In this document: piece after piece, positions 1 through 6,849 of the stretch
Numbering within the stretch: position 1 is the stretch's first letter
How the letters are laid out: every line of letters begins with the position of its first letter
NCBI GenBank assembly: GCA_964653195.1
Contig: CAZZCX010000029.1
Span: forward strand, 1 to 9,282
Source: CAYMDS01 sp964653195
GTDB taxonomy: Bacteria; Patescibacteriota; Microgenomatia; Levybacterales; UBA12049
Direction: 5' to 3'
DNA length: 9,282 bases
Notes under the pieces: generated by a model
Database searches by the model: none
What the model was told of the DNA's origin: nothing
What the model saw: the letters and a program-made list of their open reading frames with translations, nothing else
Position numbers and translations under genes: made by a program

Positions 1-2
1 TC

Positions 3-668
3 GAACAGCCTTTTATGAATTTATATTTTCTTTTTATTATCCTGGAGCTCTATGTACTTACACCATTTATTAAAAGTATTACATCAAGTCTGAATAAAAG
101 TCAGGGTTTATATTTAAGCATACTCTTTTTATTTATAGGCATATTCTGGCGATATCAGAGATTTGTAGGTACTATGTTTATACCTTATCTTGGTTTTTTT
201 CTTTTAGGGTATTATCTTCGCGAACACGTTATAAGATTTGATCAACGAAAGATTTTGGCTGTCTATTTCTTGGTTATTACTTCGTTTATTGCTGTGGGAA
301 CTTACTTATTTTCTTCTCATATTGTATATAATTTTAACGATGATTTTTTCTTTTATCATCATACAAATATATTTGTAATAGCTTCGGTAATAATTGTTTA
401 TCTTTTTTTTAAAAGTTACAACCAAGAGTTAGTAACGCATGAAAAATTGTATAAGCTTATTAAGTACATCTCAAATAAGACACTAGGAATTTATATTCTG
501 CATTGGCCAATACGAGTTTTATTTTTTTATTTTATATTTGGGACAAAAGATATAATATTTCCTATCCCAATTAATCTACAAATAATGCTTTTTTTATTTC
601 TTTTTATATCTTCTGCTATTCTGACAAGTATACTTCAAAAGCTACCTTTAATTAGATATATAGTGTAG
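3..668 (+). CDS. Membrane acyltransferase, acyltransferase-3 (OafA/WecH-like) family, C-terminal part
   Basis: The frame is open to the left edge, reading E-Q-P-F before the first Met at position 15, so this is the C-terminal part of a longer gene (family members usually have about 330-400 residues and ten or so membrane helices). What remains is very hydrophobic, with about six predicted helices. Family-like stretches are visible: LYFLFIILELYVLTPF at the start resembles the family's WFL...LYLLTP helix, LGFFLLGYYLR lies in the middle, and NKTLGIYILHWPI near the end matches the GIYLIHxP segment of the last helices. Known members transfer acyl groups, often acetyl, from the cytoplasm to surface sugars or lipids; the substrate here cannot be told. 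The catalytic His expected near the N-terminus is outside the window. The Met at 15 is internal to the family fold and should not be taken as the start. Family is fairly sure, role is inferred. Confidence 0.8.
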   Translation, partial: EQPFMNLYFLFIILELYVLTPFIKSITSSLNKSQGLYLSILFLFIGIFWRYQRFVGTMFIPYLGFFLLGYYLREHVIRFDQRKILAVYFLVITSFIAVGTYLFSSHIVYNFNDDFFFYHHTNIFVIASVIIVYLFFKSYNQELVTHEKLYKLIKYISNKTLGIYILHWPIRVLFFYFIFGTKDIIFPIPINLQIMLFLFLFISSAILTSILQKLPLIRYIV

Positions 669-745
669 CAAAATATAAGATTAACAAATTGAAATTAATT
701 TTTGATTGAGCGAGATGCCTGAATTATATAGATAAATTTGAATTC

Positions 746-774
746 TTGAAGCCAGGACATAATTACGCTACAAT
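746..774 (+). promoter_or_regulatory. Promoter of ileS, predicted leaderless
   Basis: The -35 TTGAAG (746-751) and the -10 TACAAT (769-774) are separated by 17 bp, a standard sigma-70 layout. The -10 ends 7 nt before the ileS ATG at 782, so transcription should start at 781 or 782. That leaves no room for a ribosome binding site or for a T-box leader of the kind that often regulates ileS in Firmicutes. Seen in sequence; the start of transcription is inferred. Confidence 0.68.
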
Positions 775-781
775 TTAACCT

Positions 782-3409
782 ATGTTTAAGCCAGTTTCAT
801 CAAAAGTAAATTTTCCAGAGTTAGAAGAGGAAATACTGAAGTATTGGAAAGAAAATAAAGTATTTGAAAAGTCTGTAGAACAAAGATCCATTGGGAAGAA
901 ATGGAATTTTCTCGATGGACCTCCTTTTATCACAGGAATGCCTCACTATGGAACACTCCTCTCGAGTTTACCGAAAGATGTTTATCCTAGATTTAAGACT
1001 ATGCAGGGTTATCGAGTAGGAAGAGTTTGGGGATGGGACTGTCATGGGCTGCCTGCAGAAAACAAAGTGGAAAATAAGCTGAAATTAAAAAGTAAGCGCG
1101 AAATTGAAGAAAAAGTAGGGGTTAAAAAATTTATTGATGAATGTAAGCTTTATGTCTCTGAGGTATCAAGTGAGTGGGAGTGGTATGTTGATCATATTGG
1201 CAGGTGGGTTGATTTCAAAAATGCATATAGAACCATGGACAAAGAATACATGGAATCGGTGATGTGGGTGTTTAAGCAAATGTATGATAAGGGTTATATT
1301 TATAAAGGATTACGTGTTTCACTTTATTGCCCACACTGCGCTACACCTATCTCAAATTTCGAAGTAGCTATGGACGCTGAAAACTATAAAGAAATTTCAG
1401 ATCCGGCGACGACATATAAATATGAGTTACTNNNNNNNNNNNNNNNNNNNNNNNNNNNNNNNNNNNNNNNNNNNNNNNNNNNNNNNNNNNNNNNNNNNNN
1501 NNNNNNNNNNNNNNNNNNNNNNNNNNNNNNNCTTACGGCTATGAAAAAAGATAATATTCACATTGAAATTCATTTGGATGAAGAAGGTACTATAAAAAAT
1601 GAGGTTCCGTTATTTGGCTCAATGTATTACCTAAAAGCGAATAAATTTGTTGAAGAAGATTTACAAAAACGTAATCTAATTTACAAAACAACTGATTATC
1701 TTCATAAAGTTCCTTTATGTTGGAGATGTCATACAAGACTTTATTATGCACCTCAGGAAGCGTGGTATGTAAATGTTCAAAATCTAAAGCCACTTTTGAG
1801 AAAAACAAATGATGCTATAAACTGGTTTCCTAAACATTTCAAACATGGTCGTTTTCTTAAGAGCCTAGAGAATGCGCCTGATTGGAATATCTCAAGAAGC
1901 AGATATTGGGGTAGTCCGGTGCCTGTATGGGAATGTGACTGCGGTGAGCGTTTTGTCCCCGGATCAATTGCAGAACTTGAACAAGCATCGAAGCAAACTA
2001 TAAATGATTTACATAAACCTGAAATAGACGAAGTAGAGATAACTTGTAGAAAATGTAGCAAAAAAGTGAAGAGAGTTTCTGAGGTTTTAGATAGCTGGAT
2101 TGAGGCCGGATCTGCATCATTTGCAGAACGTCACTTCCCTTTCAAGAATGCAGATTTAAAAGATTTCTTTCCCCCTGATTTTATAGCTGAATATACCGGT
2201 CAAATTCGAGCATGGTTTTATGTATTGCATGTGATTGGTGGTGCGCTTTACGATTCGCCTTCATTTAAAAATGTAGTTGTTGAAGGAGTGATTCTAGGTA
2301 CAGACGGAAGGAAGATGAGTAAAAATTTCGGAAATTATCCTGATCCACGGGAGCTGCTTGAGGAATACGGGGGAGATGCTTTAAGAATGTATTTATTAGG
2401 TAGTGTCGTGATGCGGGGGGAAGATATCATCATTTCTGAAGAACAGTATAGAAACAAGATAAAAGGTCCTATGCTCATGCTATGGAATGTTTATAATTTT
2501 TTTGTGACATATGCAAATATGGATGGATGGGAGAAAAAAAATGATAAAAGAAAAATTGAAAAATCAAATAATGTTCTGGATCGCTGGATTATTTCACTTA
2601 CTAATAATCTAAATAAGGAAGTAACGGAGAGCTTGGAAAACTTTGATACAGTCAAAGCTGTCAGCTTGTATGAGCAGTTTATTGATGATTTGTCGAAATG
2701 GTATATCAGGCGAAGCAGAGATAGGGTTGGTACCATAGTTAAATCGGAAGAAGATAGAGAAGCATTTTATTCTACAACTTATGATGTTTTGATAACACTT
2801 ATGAAGCTTATGGCACCAGTCGCACCGTTTATGACTGATAATATATATAGAAATTTGACCAATGAAGAATCTGTACATTTATCCAATTGGCCTGTAGTGA
2901 ATCCTGATATATTGGTTTCCCCTTCAGATCAAGTAACTGATAGGCAAAAGTTAGAAGGAGTGGATTTAGCTTTAATAGAACAAATGCAAACTGTTCGTAG
3001 AATTGTAGAGATAGGGCATGCAAAACGTAAAGAATTAGCGATCAAGGTGAGACAGCCTTTATCAGAATTCAAAATTCAAAATATAGAAATTGGGCTTGAC
3101 GATGAACTTGTACAGTTAATAAAAGAAGAATTAAATGTCAAAAATGTAAATTTAATTAAAGGTACTGGAGAATTAATCGTAGAATTTGATGCAAATATAA
3201 CAGATTCTTTACGTGAAGAAGGAGAAGCAAGGGATATAGTACGTAATATTCAGGAAGAAAGAAAAAAACTTGGAACAAGCGTTGATGAAGTGGTAAATGT
3301 AACTATTCCTTCATGGCCAAAAGCTTTTGAATCTTATATAAGAAACCAAGCTCATATAAAGGATTTGGAAATCGGGGATAAGCTGATAGTCACTCGGTTA
3401 TCTCAATGA
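782..3409 (+). CDS. ileS: Isoleucyl-tRNA synthetase, type 2 (IleS2-like), interrupted by an assembly gap
   Basis: Charges tRNA-Ile with isoleucine in the cytoplasm. The N-terminal class I catalytic part has DGPPFITGMPHYGT (residues 45-58, HIGH-equivalent HYGT) and GWDCHGLPAE (84-93). The second half has the WNISRSRYWG segment (368-377), a Cys-rich zinc-ribbon-like insert (CDC at 385-387, CRKC at 422-425), KMSKN (511-515) followed by FGNYPDP, and a C-terminal tRNA-binding region with RQPL and an ELNVKNV-type segment. TGxPHYG and GWDCHGLP are typical of the eukaryote/archaea-like type 2 enzymes, which in other organisms tend to be less sensitive to mupirocin. One hundred Ns replace the start and core of the CP1 editing domain. 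The two halves read in the same frame across the Ns, but that may be chance. Nominal length with Ns is 875 residues, against about 1,000-1,080 for the family, so sequence is missing. ATG start fits the promoter spacing. rodA follows after 18 bp. Confidence 0.96.
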   Translation: MFKPVSSKVNFPELEEEILKYWKENKVFEKSVEQRSIGKKWNFLDGPPFITGMPHYGTLLSSLPKDVYPRFKTMQGYRVGRVWGWDCHGLPAENKVENKLKLKSKREIEEKVGVKKFIDECKLYVSEVSSEWEWYVDHIGRWVDFKNAYRTMDKEYMESVMWVFKQMYDKGYIYKGLRVSLYCPHCATPISNFEVAMDAENYKEISDPATTYKYELXXXXXXXXXXXXXXXXXXXXXXXXXXXXXXXXXXLTAMKKDNIHIEIHLDEEGTIKNEVPLFGSMYYLKANKFVEEDLQKRNLIYKTTDYLHKVPLCWRCHTRLYYAPQEAWYVNVQNLKPLLRKTNDAINWFPKHFKHGRFLKSLENAPDWNISRSRYWGSPVPVWECDCGERFVPGSIAELEQASKQTINDLHKPEIDEVEITCRKCSKKVKRVSEVLDSWIEAGSASFAERHFPFKNADLKDFFPPDFIAEYTGQIRAWFYVLHVIGGALYDSPSFKNVVVEGVILGTDGRKMSKNFGNYPDPRELLEEYGGDALRMYLLGSVVMRGEDIIISEEQYRNKIKGPMLMLWNVYNFFVTYANMDGWEKKNDKRKIEKSNNVLDRWIISLTNNLNKEVTESLENFDTVKAVSLYEQFIDDLSKWYIRRSRDRVGTIVKSEEDREAFYSTTYDVLITLMKLMAPVAPFMTDNIYRNLTNEESVHLSNWPVVNPDILVSPSDQVTDRQKLEGVDLALIEQMQTVRRIVEIGHAKRKELAIKVRQPLSEFKIQNIEIGLDDELVQLIKEELNVKNVNLIKGTGELIVEFDANITDSLREEGEARDIVRNIQEERKKLGTSVDEVVNVTIPSWPKAFESYIRNQAHIKDLEIGDKLIVTRLSQ
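1432..1531. other. Assembly gap of 100 Ns inside ileS
   Basis: Exactly 100 Ns, the usual placeholder for a scaffold gap of unknown size. It falls after the ATTYKYEL segment that precedes the editing domain; coding resumes close to the end of that domain (LTAMKKDN, then the conserved VPLFG...LKANKF region). By comparison with the family, roughly 150 residues normally separate these points, so the real gap is probably nearer 400-500 bases than 100. That size is an estimate from memory of family layout. Confidence 0.97.
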
Positions 3410-3427
3410 AATTCCGGCTTTTAAATC

Positions 3428-4507
3428 ATGAAGAAACCCTTTTTGCTTTTTGATTGGTATCTTATTGTTCCAATTATTTTTTTGGTTTTAATTAGTTTGA
3501 ATATTCTTTTTTCTATCAACCCTCTTTTTTTACGTAATCAATTGTTTGCTCTATCAGTATCCATTGTCGCTTTTTTTATCTTTTCTCAAATTGCTTATAC
3601 TGATTTTAGAAGTTTTAGTTTGCCTCTATACATTTCTGCTGTTGTTTTGCTTATTGTTGTTTATATTCTTGGATTTGAAAGTAGGGGAGCTGTGCGCTGG
3701 TTAGATATTTTTGGTGTGAGCTTGCAGGCATCAGAAATAGCAAAGCCGATACTAACCCTAGCATTTGCTGGTTTTTTAGCTGGTAGATCTGGTAATAGTT
3801 TTAAGCTCTTATTAACAACTTTATTTTTTTTATTACCTGTTTTTGTATTGATATATCTTCAGCCTGATTTAGGAAATGCTCTTGTTTTTGTCATCGTCTT
3901 AGTTTTAAGCCTATTAGTATTTGGAGTACCGATTAAATGGTTTGTACTAGGTAGTCTACCTTTTATTGTATCTGCCCCTTCAATTTGGTATAGAATTCAT
4001 GACTATCAGCGATTGCGGATCCTTACTTTTTTTAATCCTTTACGAGACCCTGATGGTAGCTCCTATAACCTCATACAGGCGATAATAGCAGTGGGATCAG
4101 GTGGTGTTTTTGGGAAGGGAATAACTGAGGGAACACAGTCACGTTTAAATTTTTTACCTGAAAACCATACAGATTTCATATTCGCATCATTAGCAGAAAA
4201 ACTGGGTTTTGTTGGATCTCTTTTTGTCGTACTGCTTTTTGTGTTTATTTTTTTCAGAATTTATCAAATTTTTTCAAGAACAAAAGACATTTATGGTCAA
4301 ATGATAGTATCTTGTGCATTTTTCTTCCTTTTAGTTCAGTTTTTTGTAAATATAGGCATGAATTTGGGCTTGGTACCTATCGTAGGCTTAACTCTACCAT
4401 TTGTTTCTTATGGCGGAAGCTCTCTACTTGCTTGCTTTATACTTGTTGGGATATTATCATCGGTCAGCACGCGAAATAGAGAGAACAGCCTTATAGAAAT
4501 TAAATGA
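3428..4507 (+). CDS. rodA: RodA, SEDS-family peptidoglycan glycosyltransferase for cell elongation
   Basis: Polymerises lipid II into glycan strands in the inner membrane, normally paired with a class B PBP and the MreBCD elongation machinery. The 359-residue protein has about ten hydrophobic helices and no extra domains, a normal RodA size. SEDS landmarks in order: GAVRWL (87-92), QASEIAK (100-106), QPDLG (145-149), NPLRDPDGSSYN (203-214), TQSRLNFLPENHTDFIF (236-252) and SYGGSS (327-332). The Asp of HTDF (D249) corresponds to the essential catalytic Asp of the family. TQSxLxFLPExHTDF favours RodA over FtsW, which usually has a different residue run before LPE. No MreB or PBP2 gene is nearby. 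It starts 18 bp after ileS, probably on the same transcript. No Shine-Dalgarno is visible before the ATG, only AT-rich sequence. FtsW is the main alternative. Confidence 0.92.
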   Translation: MKKPFLLFDWYLIVPIIFLVLISLNILFSINPLFLRNQLFALSVSIVAFFIFSQIAYTDFRSFSLPLYISAVVLLIVVYILGFESRGAVRWLDIFGVSLQASEIAKPILTLAFAGFLAGRSGNSFKLLLTTLFFLLPVFVLIYLQPDLGNALVFVIVLVLSLLVFGVPIKWFVLGSLPFIVSAPSIWYRIHDYQRLRILTFFNPLRDPDGSSYNLIQAIIAVGSGGVFGKGITEGTQSRLNFLPENHTDFIFASLAEKLGFVGSLFVVLLFVFIFFRIYQIFSRTKDIYGQMIVSCAFFFLLVQFFVNIGMNLGLVPIVGLTLPFVSYGGSSLLACFILVGILSSVSTRNRENSLIEIK

Positions 4508-4514
4508 ATGTCTG

Positions 4515-4543
4515 TTGCTCAAGTTGATGGAGTTTGGTATAAT
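4515..4543 (+). promoter_or_regulatory. Promoter of rplU-rpmA-parB, extended -10, predicted leaderless
   Basis: A perfect -10 TATAAT (4538-4543) is preceded by TGG, making an extended -10 (TGnTATAAT). A weak -35 TTGCTC (4515-4520) sits 17 bp upstream. The -10 ends 8 nt before the rplU ATG at 4552, so the transcript should begin at or within two bases of the start codon. AAGG lies one base before the ATG, too close to act as a Shine-Dalgarno. The promoter begins just after the rodA stop. Confidence 0.75.
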
Positions 4544-4551
4544 CCTAAGGC

Positions 4552-4920
4552 ATGAAATACGCAGTATTGGTCACAGGAGGGAAACAGTATAAAGTATCTG
4601 AAGATGATTTATTGGAAGTCGAGCATCTAGATACTCAAAAGGATAATAAAGTTATTTTCAGTGATATCTTGCTTTATGCTGATGAAGACAATGTTCAAGT
4701 AGGTACGCCATACGTTAAAGGAGTCTCAGTAGAAACTACGGTACTGGAACACATGCGTGGTGAGAAAATTCGGGTTGCTAAGTTCAAAGCAAAAGCGAGG
4801 TATAGAAGAGTAACTGGGCATAGACAAAGTCTTACTAAAATAAAGATAGATAAAATTGTGGTTGATGGTTTGAAAGCTGAAAGTAAGACCAAAAAGCCTA
4901 AAAAAGAAGCGGTAATTTGA
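4552..4920 (+). CDS. rplU: Large-subunit ribosomal protein bL21
   Basis: Binds 23S rRNA in the 50S subunit. The N-terminal YAVLVTGGKQYKV (3-15) and the VGTPYVKG (50-57) and KARYRRVTGHRQSLTKIKI (81-99) stretches are the family's conserved parts; the last is the signature region near the C-terminus. At 122 residues it is longer than the usual 100-105 because of a Lys-rich tail of about 17 residues after the IDKIV strand, a common kind of variation in this family. It heads a cluster with rpmA 95 bp downstream, the classic bL21-bL27 order, and has its own strong promoter right before the ATG. Identification is secure. Confidence 0.97.
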   Translation: MKYAVLVTGGKQYKVSEDDLLEVEHLDTQKDNKVIFSDILLYADEDNVQVGTPYVKGVSVETTVLEHMRGEKIRVAKFKAKARYRRVTGHRQSLTKIKIDKIVVDGLKAESKTKKPKKEAVI

Positions 4921-4997
4921 CATGTGTGAAAATTTATCGTAATATTTAGGAAATTTTTCGATTTCAGGCTAAAAATCATTCATATTTCAGTTTTTCA

Positions 4998-5015
4998 CAA
5001 ATATTTCAAATATTT
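4998..5015 (+). repeat. Tandem 9-mer CAAATATTT x2 directly before rpmA ATG
   Basis: Two exact copies of CAAATATTT (4998-5006 and 5007-5015) abut the rpmA start codon. The core AAATATTT is itself palindromic. No Shine-Dalgarno sequence is present here. It may be chance in AT-rich DNA, or an unstructured AU-rich initiation region. Confidence 0.5.
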
Positions 5016-5267
5016 ATGGCACATACAAAGGCACAAGGTTCAGTAAAAGGCAATAGAGATTCAAATCCAAAATACTTAGGGGTAAAGATATATGGTGGTG
5101 CAAAGGTTGTAGCTGGCGGAATTATAGTCCGTCAAAAGGGTACGAAATTTTTTCCAGGAAATGGAACAGATATGGGTGGGGATTACACTATTTTTGCAAA
5201 AATCCCTGGAATAGTGCATTTCAAAGCTTTACGCGGTAAAAGAATTATTGAAGTACTTCATGAATAA
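5016..5267 (+). CDS. rpmA: Large-subunit ribosomal protein bL27
   Basis: 50S protein whose N-terminal tail reaches the peptidyl-transferase centre. Conserved features: start MAHTKAQGS, then RDSNPKYLGVKIYGG (14-28), AGGIIVRQKGTKFFPGNGTDMGGDYTIFA (33-61) and a C-terminal strand. Length 83 is normal (about 85). The protein begins directly with the mature-type MAH sequence, so it lacks the cleaved N-terminal extension found in Firmicutes and some others. The 95-bp gap after rplU holds no clear promoter or terminator, so the two are probably co-transcribed. No Shine-Dalgarno precedes the ATG. The stop codon lies inside the start of parB, giving an 8-bp overlap. Confidence 0.97.
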   Translation: MAHTKAQGSVKGNRDSNPKYLGVKIYGGAKVVAGGIIVRQKGTKFFPGNGTDMGGDYTIFAKIPGIVHFKALRGKRIIEVLHE

Positions 5268-6081
5268 TATTGATCAGATTTACGAACTTGATGTAAATCA
5301 AGTACAGTCTAACCCACTTCAGCCTCGAGGAGTGATAACTCCAGAGTCTCTCTCGGATCTTGTTGAATCAATAAAAGAGCAAGGAATTCTTGAGCCTTTG
5401 GTAATTGCTGAGACACCTGCCGGTTATCAAATTATAGCTGGGGAAAGAAGATGGCGTGCTGCAAAGCTTGCGGGATTAAATAAAATACCTGTAGTCGTAA
5501 GAAGAACTACTCCGCAAGGTATGCTTGAAATGGCTATAGTCGAAAACGTACAAAGAGAAGATTTAAATCCAATTGAAAGAGCATTAGCTTATAAACGTTT
5601 AATTGATGAGTTTGGATTAGGTACAAATGAAGTAGCAAAAAGAGTAGGAAAAAGCGCGCCTACAGTTTCAAATACAATTCGTTTGCTTTCTTTACCAGAT
5701 GCAATAAAAGATGCATTAGTAGCTGGAGTCATTACTGAAGGTCATGTACGCCCCCTTATATCGCTTGGAGATCCTAGGTTAATGCTTGAGGTATTTAAGA
5801 GGATTCTTCGTGATAACAGTTCAGTCAGAGAGACAGAGGAAATAGCCAGAAAGGTAAAAGGTGAGATACAGCAGAGAGAACCAGCAGCATCTAAAGATTT
5901 GATTTATGTTCCTGAGCAAGATGCGATGGCAAAAGAGATTGAGAATAAATACGGATTCGATAAAGTGAGTTTTGTCCAAACAGGTAAATTAGCTCGAGTT
6001 ACGTTAGTTATTAAAGGAGAACCAAACGAGACATCTGAGAAAATGAAAGAAATCCACAAAATACTTACAGGATCAAATTAA
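5260..6081 (+). CDS. parB: ParB/Spo0J-family chromosome partitioning protein (CTP-dependent DNA clamp)
   Basis: ParB binds parS sites near the origin and slides on DNA as a CTP-dependent clamp, normally with the ATPase ParA. The 273-residue protein has the expected order: NPLQPR (18-23), GERRWRAAKLAG (61-72) and ENVQREDLNPIERA (95-108) of the CTP-binding domain; a helix-turn-helix region (about 118-146) with EVAKRVGKSAPTVSNTIRLL; GHVRPLISL (161-169); and a C-terminal dimerisation segment with GKLARVTLVIKG. I choose ATG 5260 over an in-frame TTG at 5248: homologues start shortly before the strand leading to NPxQPR, and ATG gives an 8-bp overlap with rpmA, suggesting translational coupling. No parA gene is in the window and I saw no parS-like palindrome. 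Co-expression with two ribosomal proteins is unusual for parB, which is more often next to parA. Confidence 0.93.
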   Translation: MNNIDQIYELDVNQVQSNPLQPRGVITPESLSDLVESIKEQGILEPLVIAETPAGYQIIAGERRWRAAKLAGLNKIPVVVRRTTPQGMLEMAIVENVQREDLNPIERALAYKRLIDEFGLGTNEVAKRVGKSAPTVSNTIRLLSLPDAIKDALVAGVITEGHVRPLISLGDPRLMLEVFKRILRDNSSVRETEEIARKVKGEIQQREPAASKDLIYVPEQDAMAKEIENKYGFDKVSFVQTGKLARVTLVIKGEPNETSEKMKEIHKILTGSN

Positions 6082-6085
6082 AAGA

Positions 6086-6670
6086 CTATTTGTCGTAAGG
6101 ATTCTTGATAATTTGCACCTCATTTAAAGGCCAATAAACGAAAAACGAAATTCCTTTTATGTTTTTCCTGTTAACAAAACCCCAAGTTCTAGAATCTGAG
6201 CTGTCATTTCGGTTATCACCCATTACAAAAAAGTATCCATTAGGTACAGTTTTATTTACTCCTTCCTGTAGAAATGCTCCACCAAAAGTTTGCATACCGG
6301 GATCAAGATATTCTTCTTTAAGTAAATTGCCATTAAGATAGATTTTCCCATTTTCGATAAAAATCTCATCTCCTTGTATCGCAATTATCCGCTTAATAAA
6401 ATCTTTATTTTGATCTGAAGGTGATTTAAAGACTATTACATCACCATGAGTAGGATTTGAAAAACGGAGTGAAATTAAATTTGTAATTATATACTCTTTA
6501 TCTTTGAAGTTGGAATACATTGAATTTCCACTGACTTGAAAAGGACGGAAAAAAAAGTAAGTAATGAAAAAAAATACAGCTCCTGTTACTACAAAAGTTT
6601 GTGTTATATCTAATATAAAAAGCCAAATTTTTTTGCTTAAGGTTTGGTCTTCTTTTATATGGTCCTCCAT
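6086..6670 (-). CDS. lepB: Type I signal peptidase
   Basis: Cleaves signal peptides from exported proteins at the outer face of the cytoplasmic membrane. It has 194 residues, the usual size for the short form. A single N-terminal membrane helix (about 15-41) is followed by the catalytic Ser box QVSGNSMYSNF with S50, the general-base Lys box DFIKRIIAIQGDEI with K93, and the signature GDNRNDSSDSRTWG (151-164). All catalytic residues are present, so the enzyme should be active. The ATG at 6670 fits a promoter whose -10 ends 6 nt upstream. The gene converges on parB with 4 bp between the stops and diverges from tRNA-Val. No Shine-Dalgarno is visible. Confidence 0.96.
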   Translation of the reverse strand: MEDHIKEDQTLSKKIWLFILDITQTFVVTGAVFFFITYFFFRPFQVSGNSMYSNFKDKEYIITNLISLRFSNPTHGDVIVFKSPSDQNKDFIKRIIAIQGDEIFIENGKIYLNGNLLKEEYLDPGMQTFGGAFLQEGVNKTVPNGYFFVMGDNRNDSSDSRTWGFVNRKNIKGISFFVYWPLNEVQIIKNPYDK

Positions 6671-6676
6671 GGGGAT

Positions 6677-6705
6677 ATTATTCTCTATGAAGTTTTATTT
6701 GTCAA
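6677..6705 (-). promoter_or_regulatory. Promoter of lepB, predicted leaderless
   Basis: On the minus strand a perfect -35 TTGACA (6705-6700) is followed by a 17-bp spacer and AATAAT (6682-6677). Six bases separate the -10 from the ATG, which puts the predicted transcription start exactly on the A of the start codon. TAATAT two bases further on is a second possible -10, with a less favourable 19-bp spacer. The -35 overlaps the likely -35 of the divergent tRNA gene. Confidence 0.68.
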
Positions 6706-6730
6706 TGAGAATGTATTTTGATAATATAAT
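6699..6730 (+). promoter_or_regulatory. Promoter of tRNA-Val
   Basis: TTGTCA (6699-6704) can serve as -35. Two overlapping -10 candidates follow: TAATAT (6722-6727), with an ideal 17-bp spacer, and the perfect TATAAT (6725-6730), with a 20-bp spacer. The mature tRNA starts 8 nt after the latter. Which -10 is used cannot be decided by eye. Confidence 0.55.
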
Positions 6731-6738
6731 CCTGCTTA

Positions 6739-6812
6739 GGGCGCATAGCTCAGTTGGCTAGAGCGTTGCATTCACATTGCAAAGGTCCTTGGTTCAAGTC
6801 CATGTGCGCCCA
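6739..6812 (+). tRNA. tRNA-Val, anticodon CAC
   Basis: The cloverleaf folds by hand. The acceptor GGGCGCA (6739-6745) pairs fully with TGCGCCC (6805-6811), and the discriminator is A6812. The D stem is GCTC/GAGC (6748-6751 and 6761-6764). The anticodon stem TTGCA/TGCAA (6766-6770 and 6778-6782) encloses loop TTCACAT with anticodon CAC at 6773-6775, which reads the GTG valine codon. The T arm has loop TTCAAGT; its stem CTTGG/CCATG has one T-T mismatch. CCA is not encoded. A glycosyltransferase gene starts 37 bp downstream with no terminator seen between, so read-through is possible. A long frame running through the tRNA from 6754 is not its coding start. Confidence 0.95.
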
Positions 6813-6849
6813 CAAGATAATTTATTTAAAAAATTTTGAGAAATATTAT

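Noticed and set aside
669..745. T-box riboswitch or terminator before ileS
   Set aside because: No T-box sequence or stable hairpin is visible, and the predicted transcription start is at the ATG.
1590..2061. Minus-strand open frames inside ileS
   Set aside because: They are shadows of a well-conserved coding strand, with no family-like features. The same applies to the other minus-strand frames within ileS and rplU and the plus-strand ones within lepB.
3398..3426. Own promoter for rodA (TTATCT and TTAAAT)
   Set aside because: The -10 candidate would end one base before the ATG and the -35 match is poor; read-through from ileS is simpler.
4921..5015. parS site near parB
   Set aside because: The TGTGAAAA/TTTTCACA repeat has arms 59 bases apart and does not match the compact 16-bp parS palindrome.
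5248..5259. TTG start for parB, four codons earlier
   Set aside because: The ATG at 5260 is a better start codon and gives a normal N-terminus; the TTG has no supporting ribosome binding site.
6754..6849. Upstream extension of the first glycosyltransferase frame into the tRNA
   Set aside because: The extra 32 codons cover the tRNA-Val gene, and the family's N-terminal strand begins just after the ATG at 6850.
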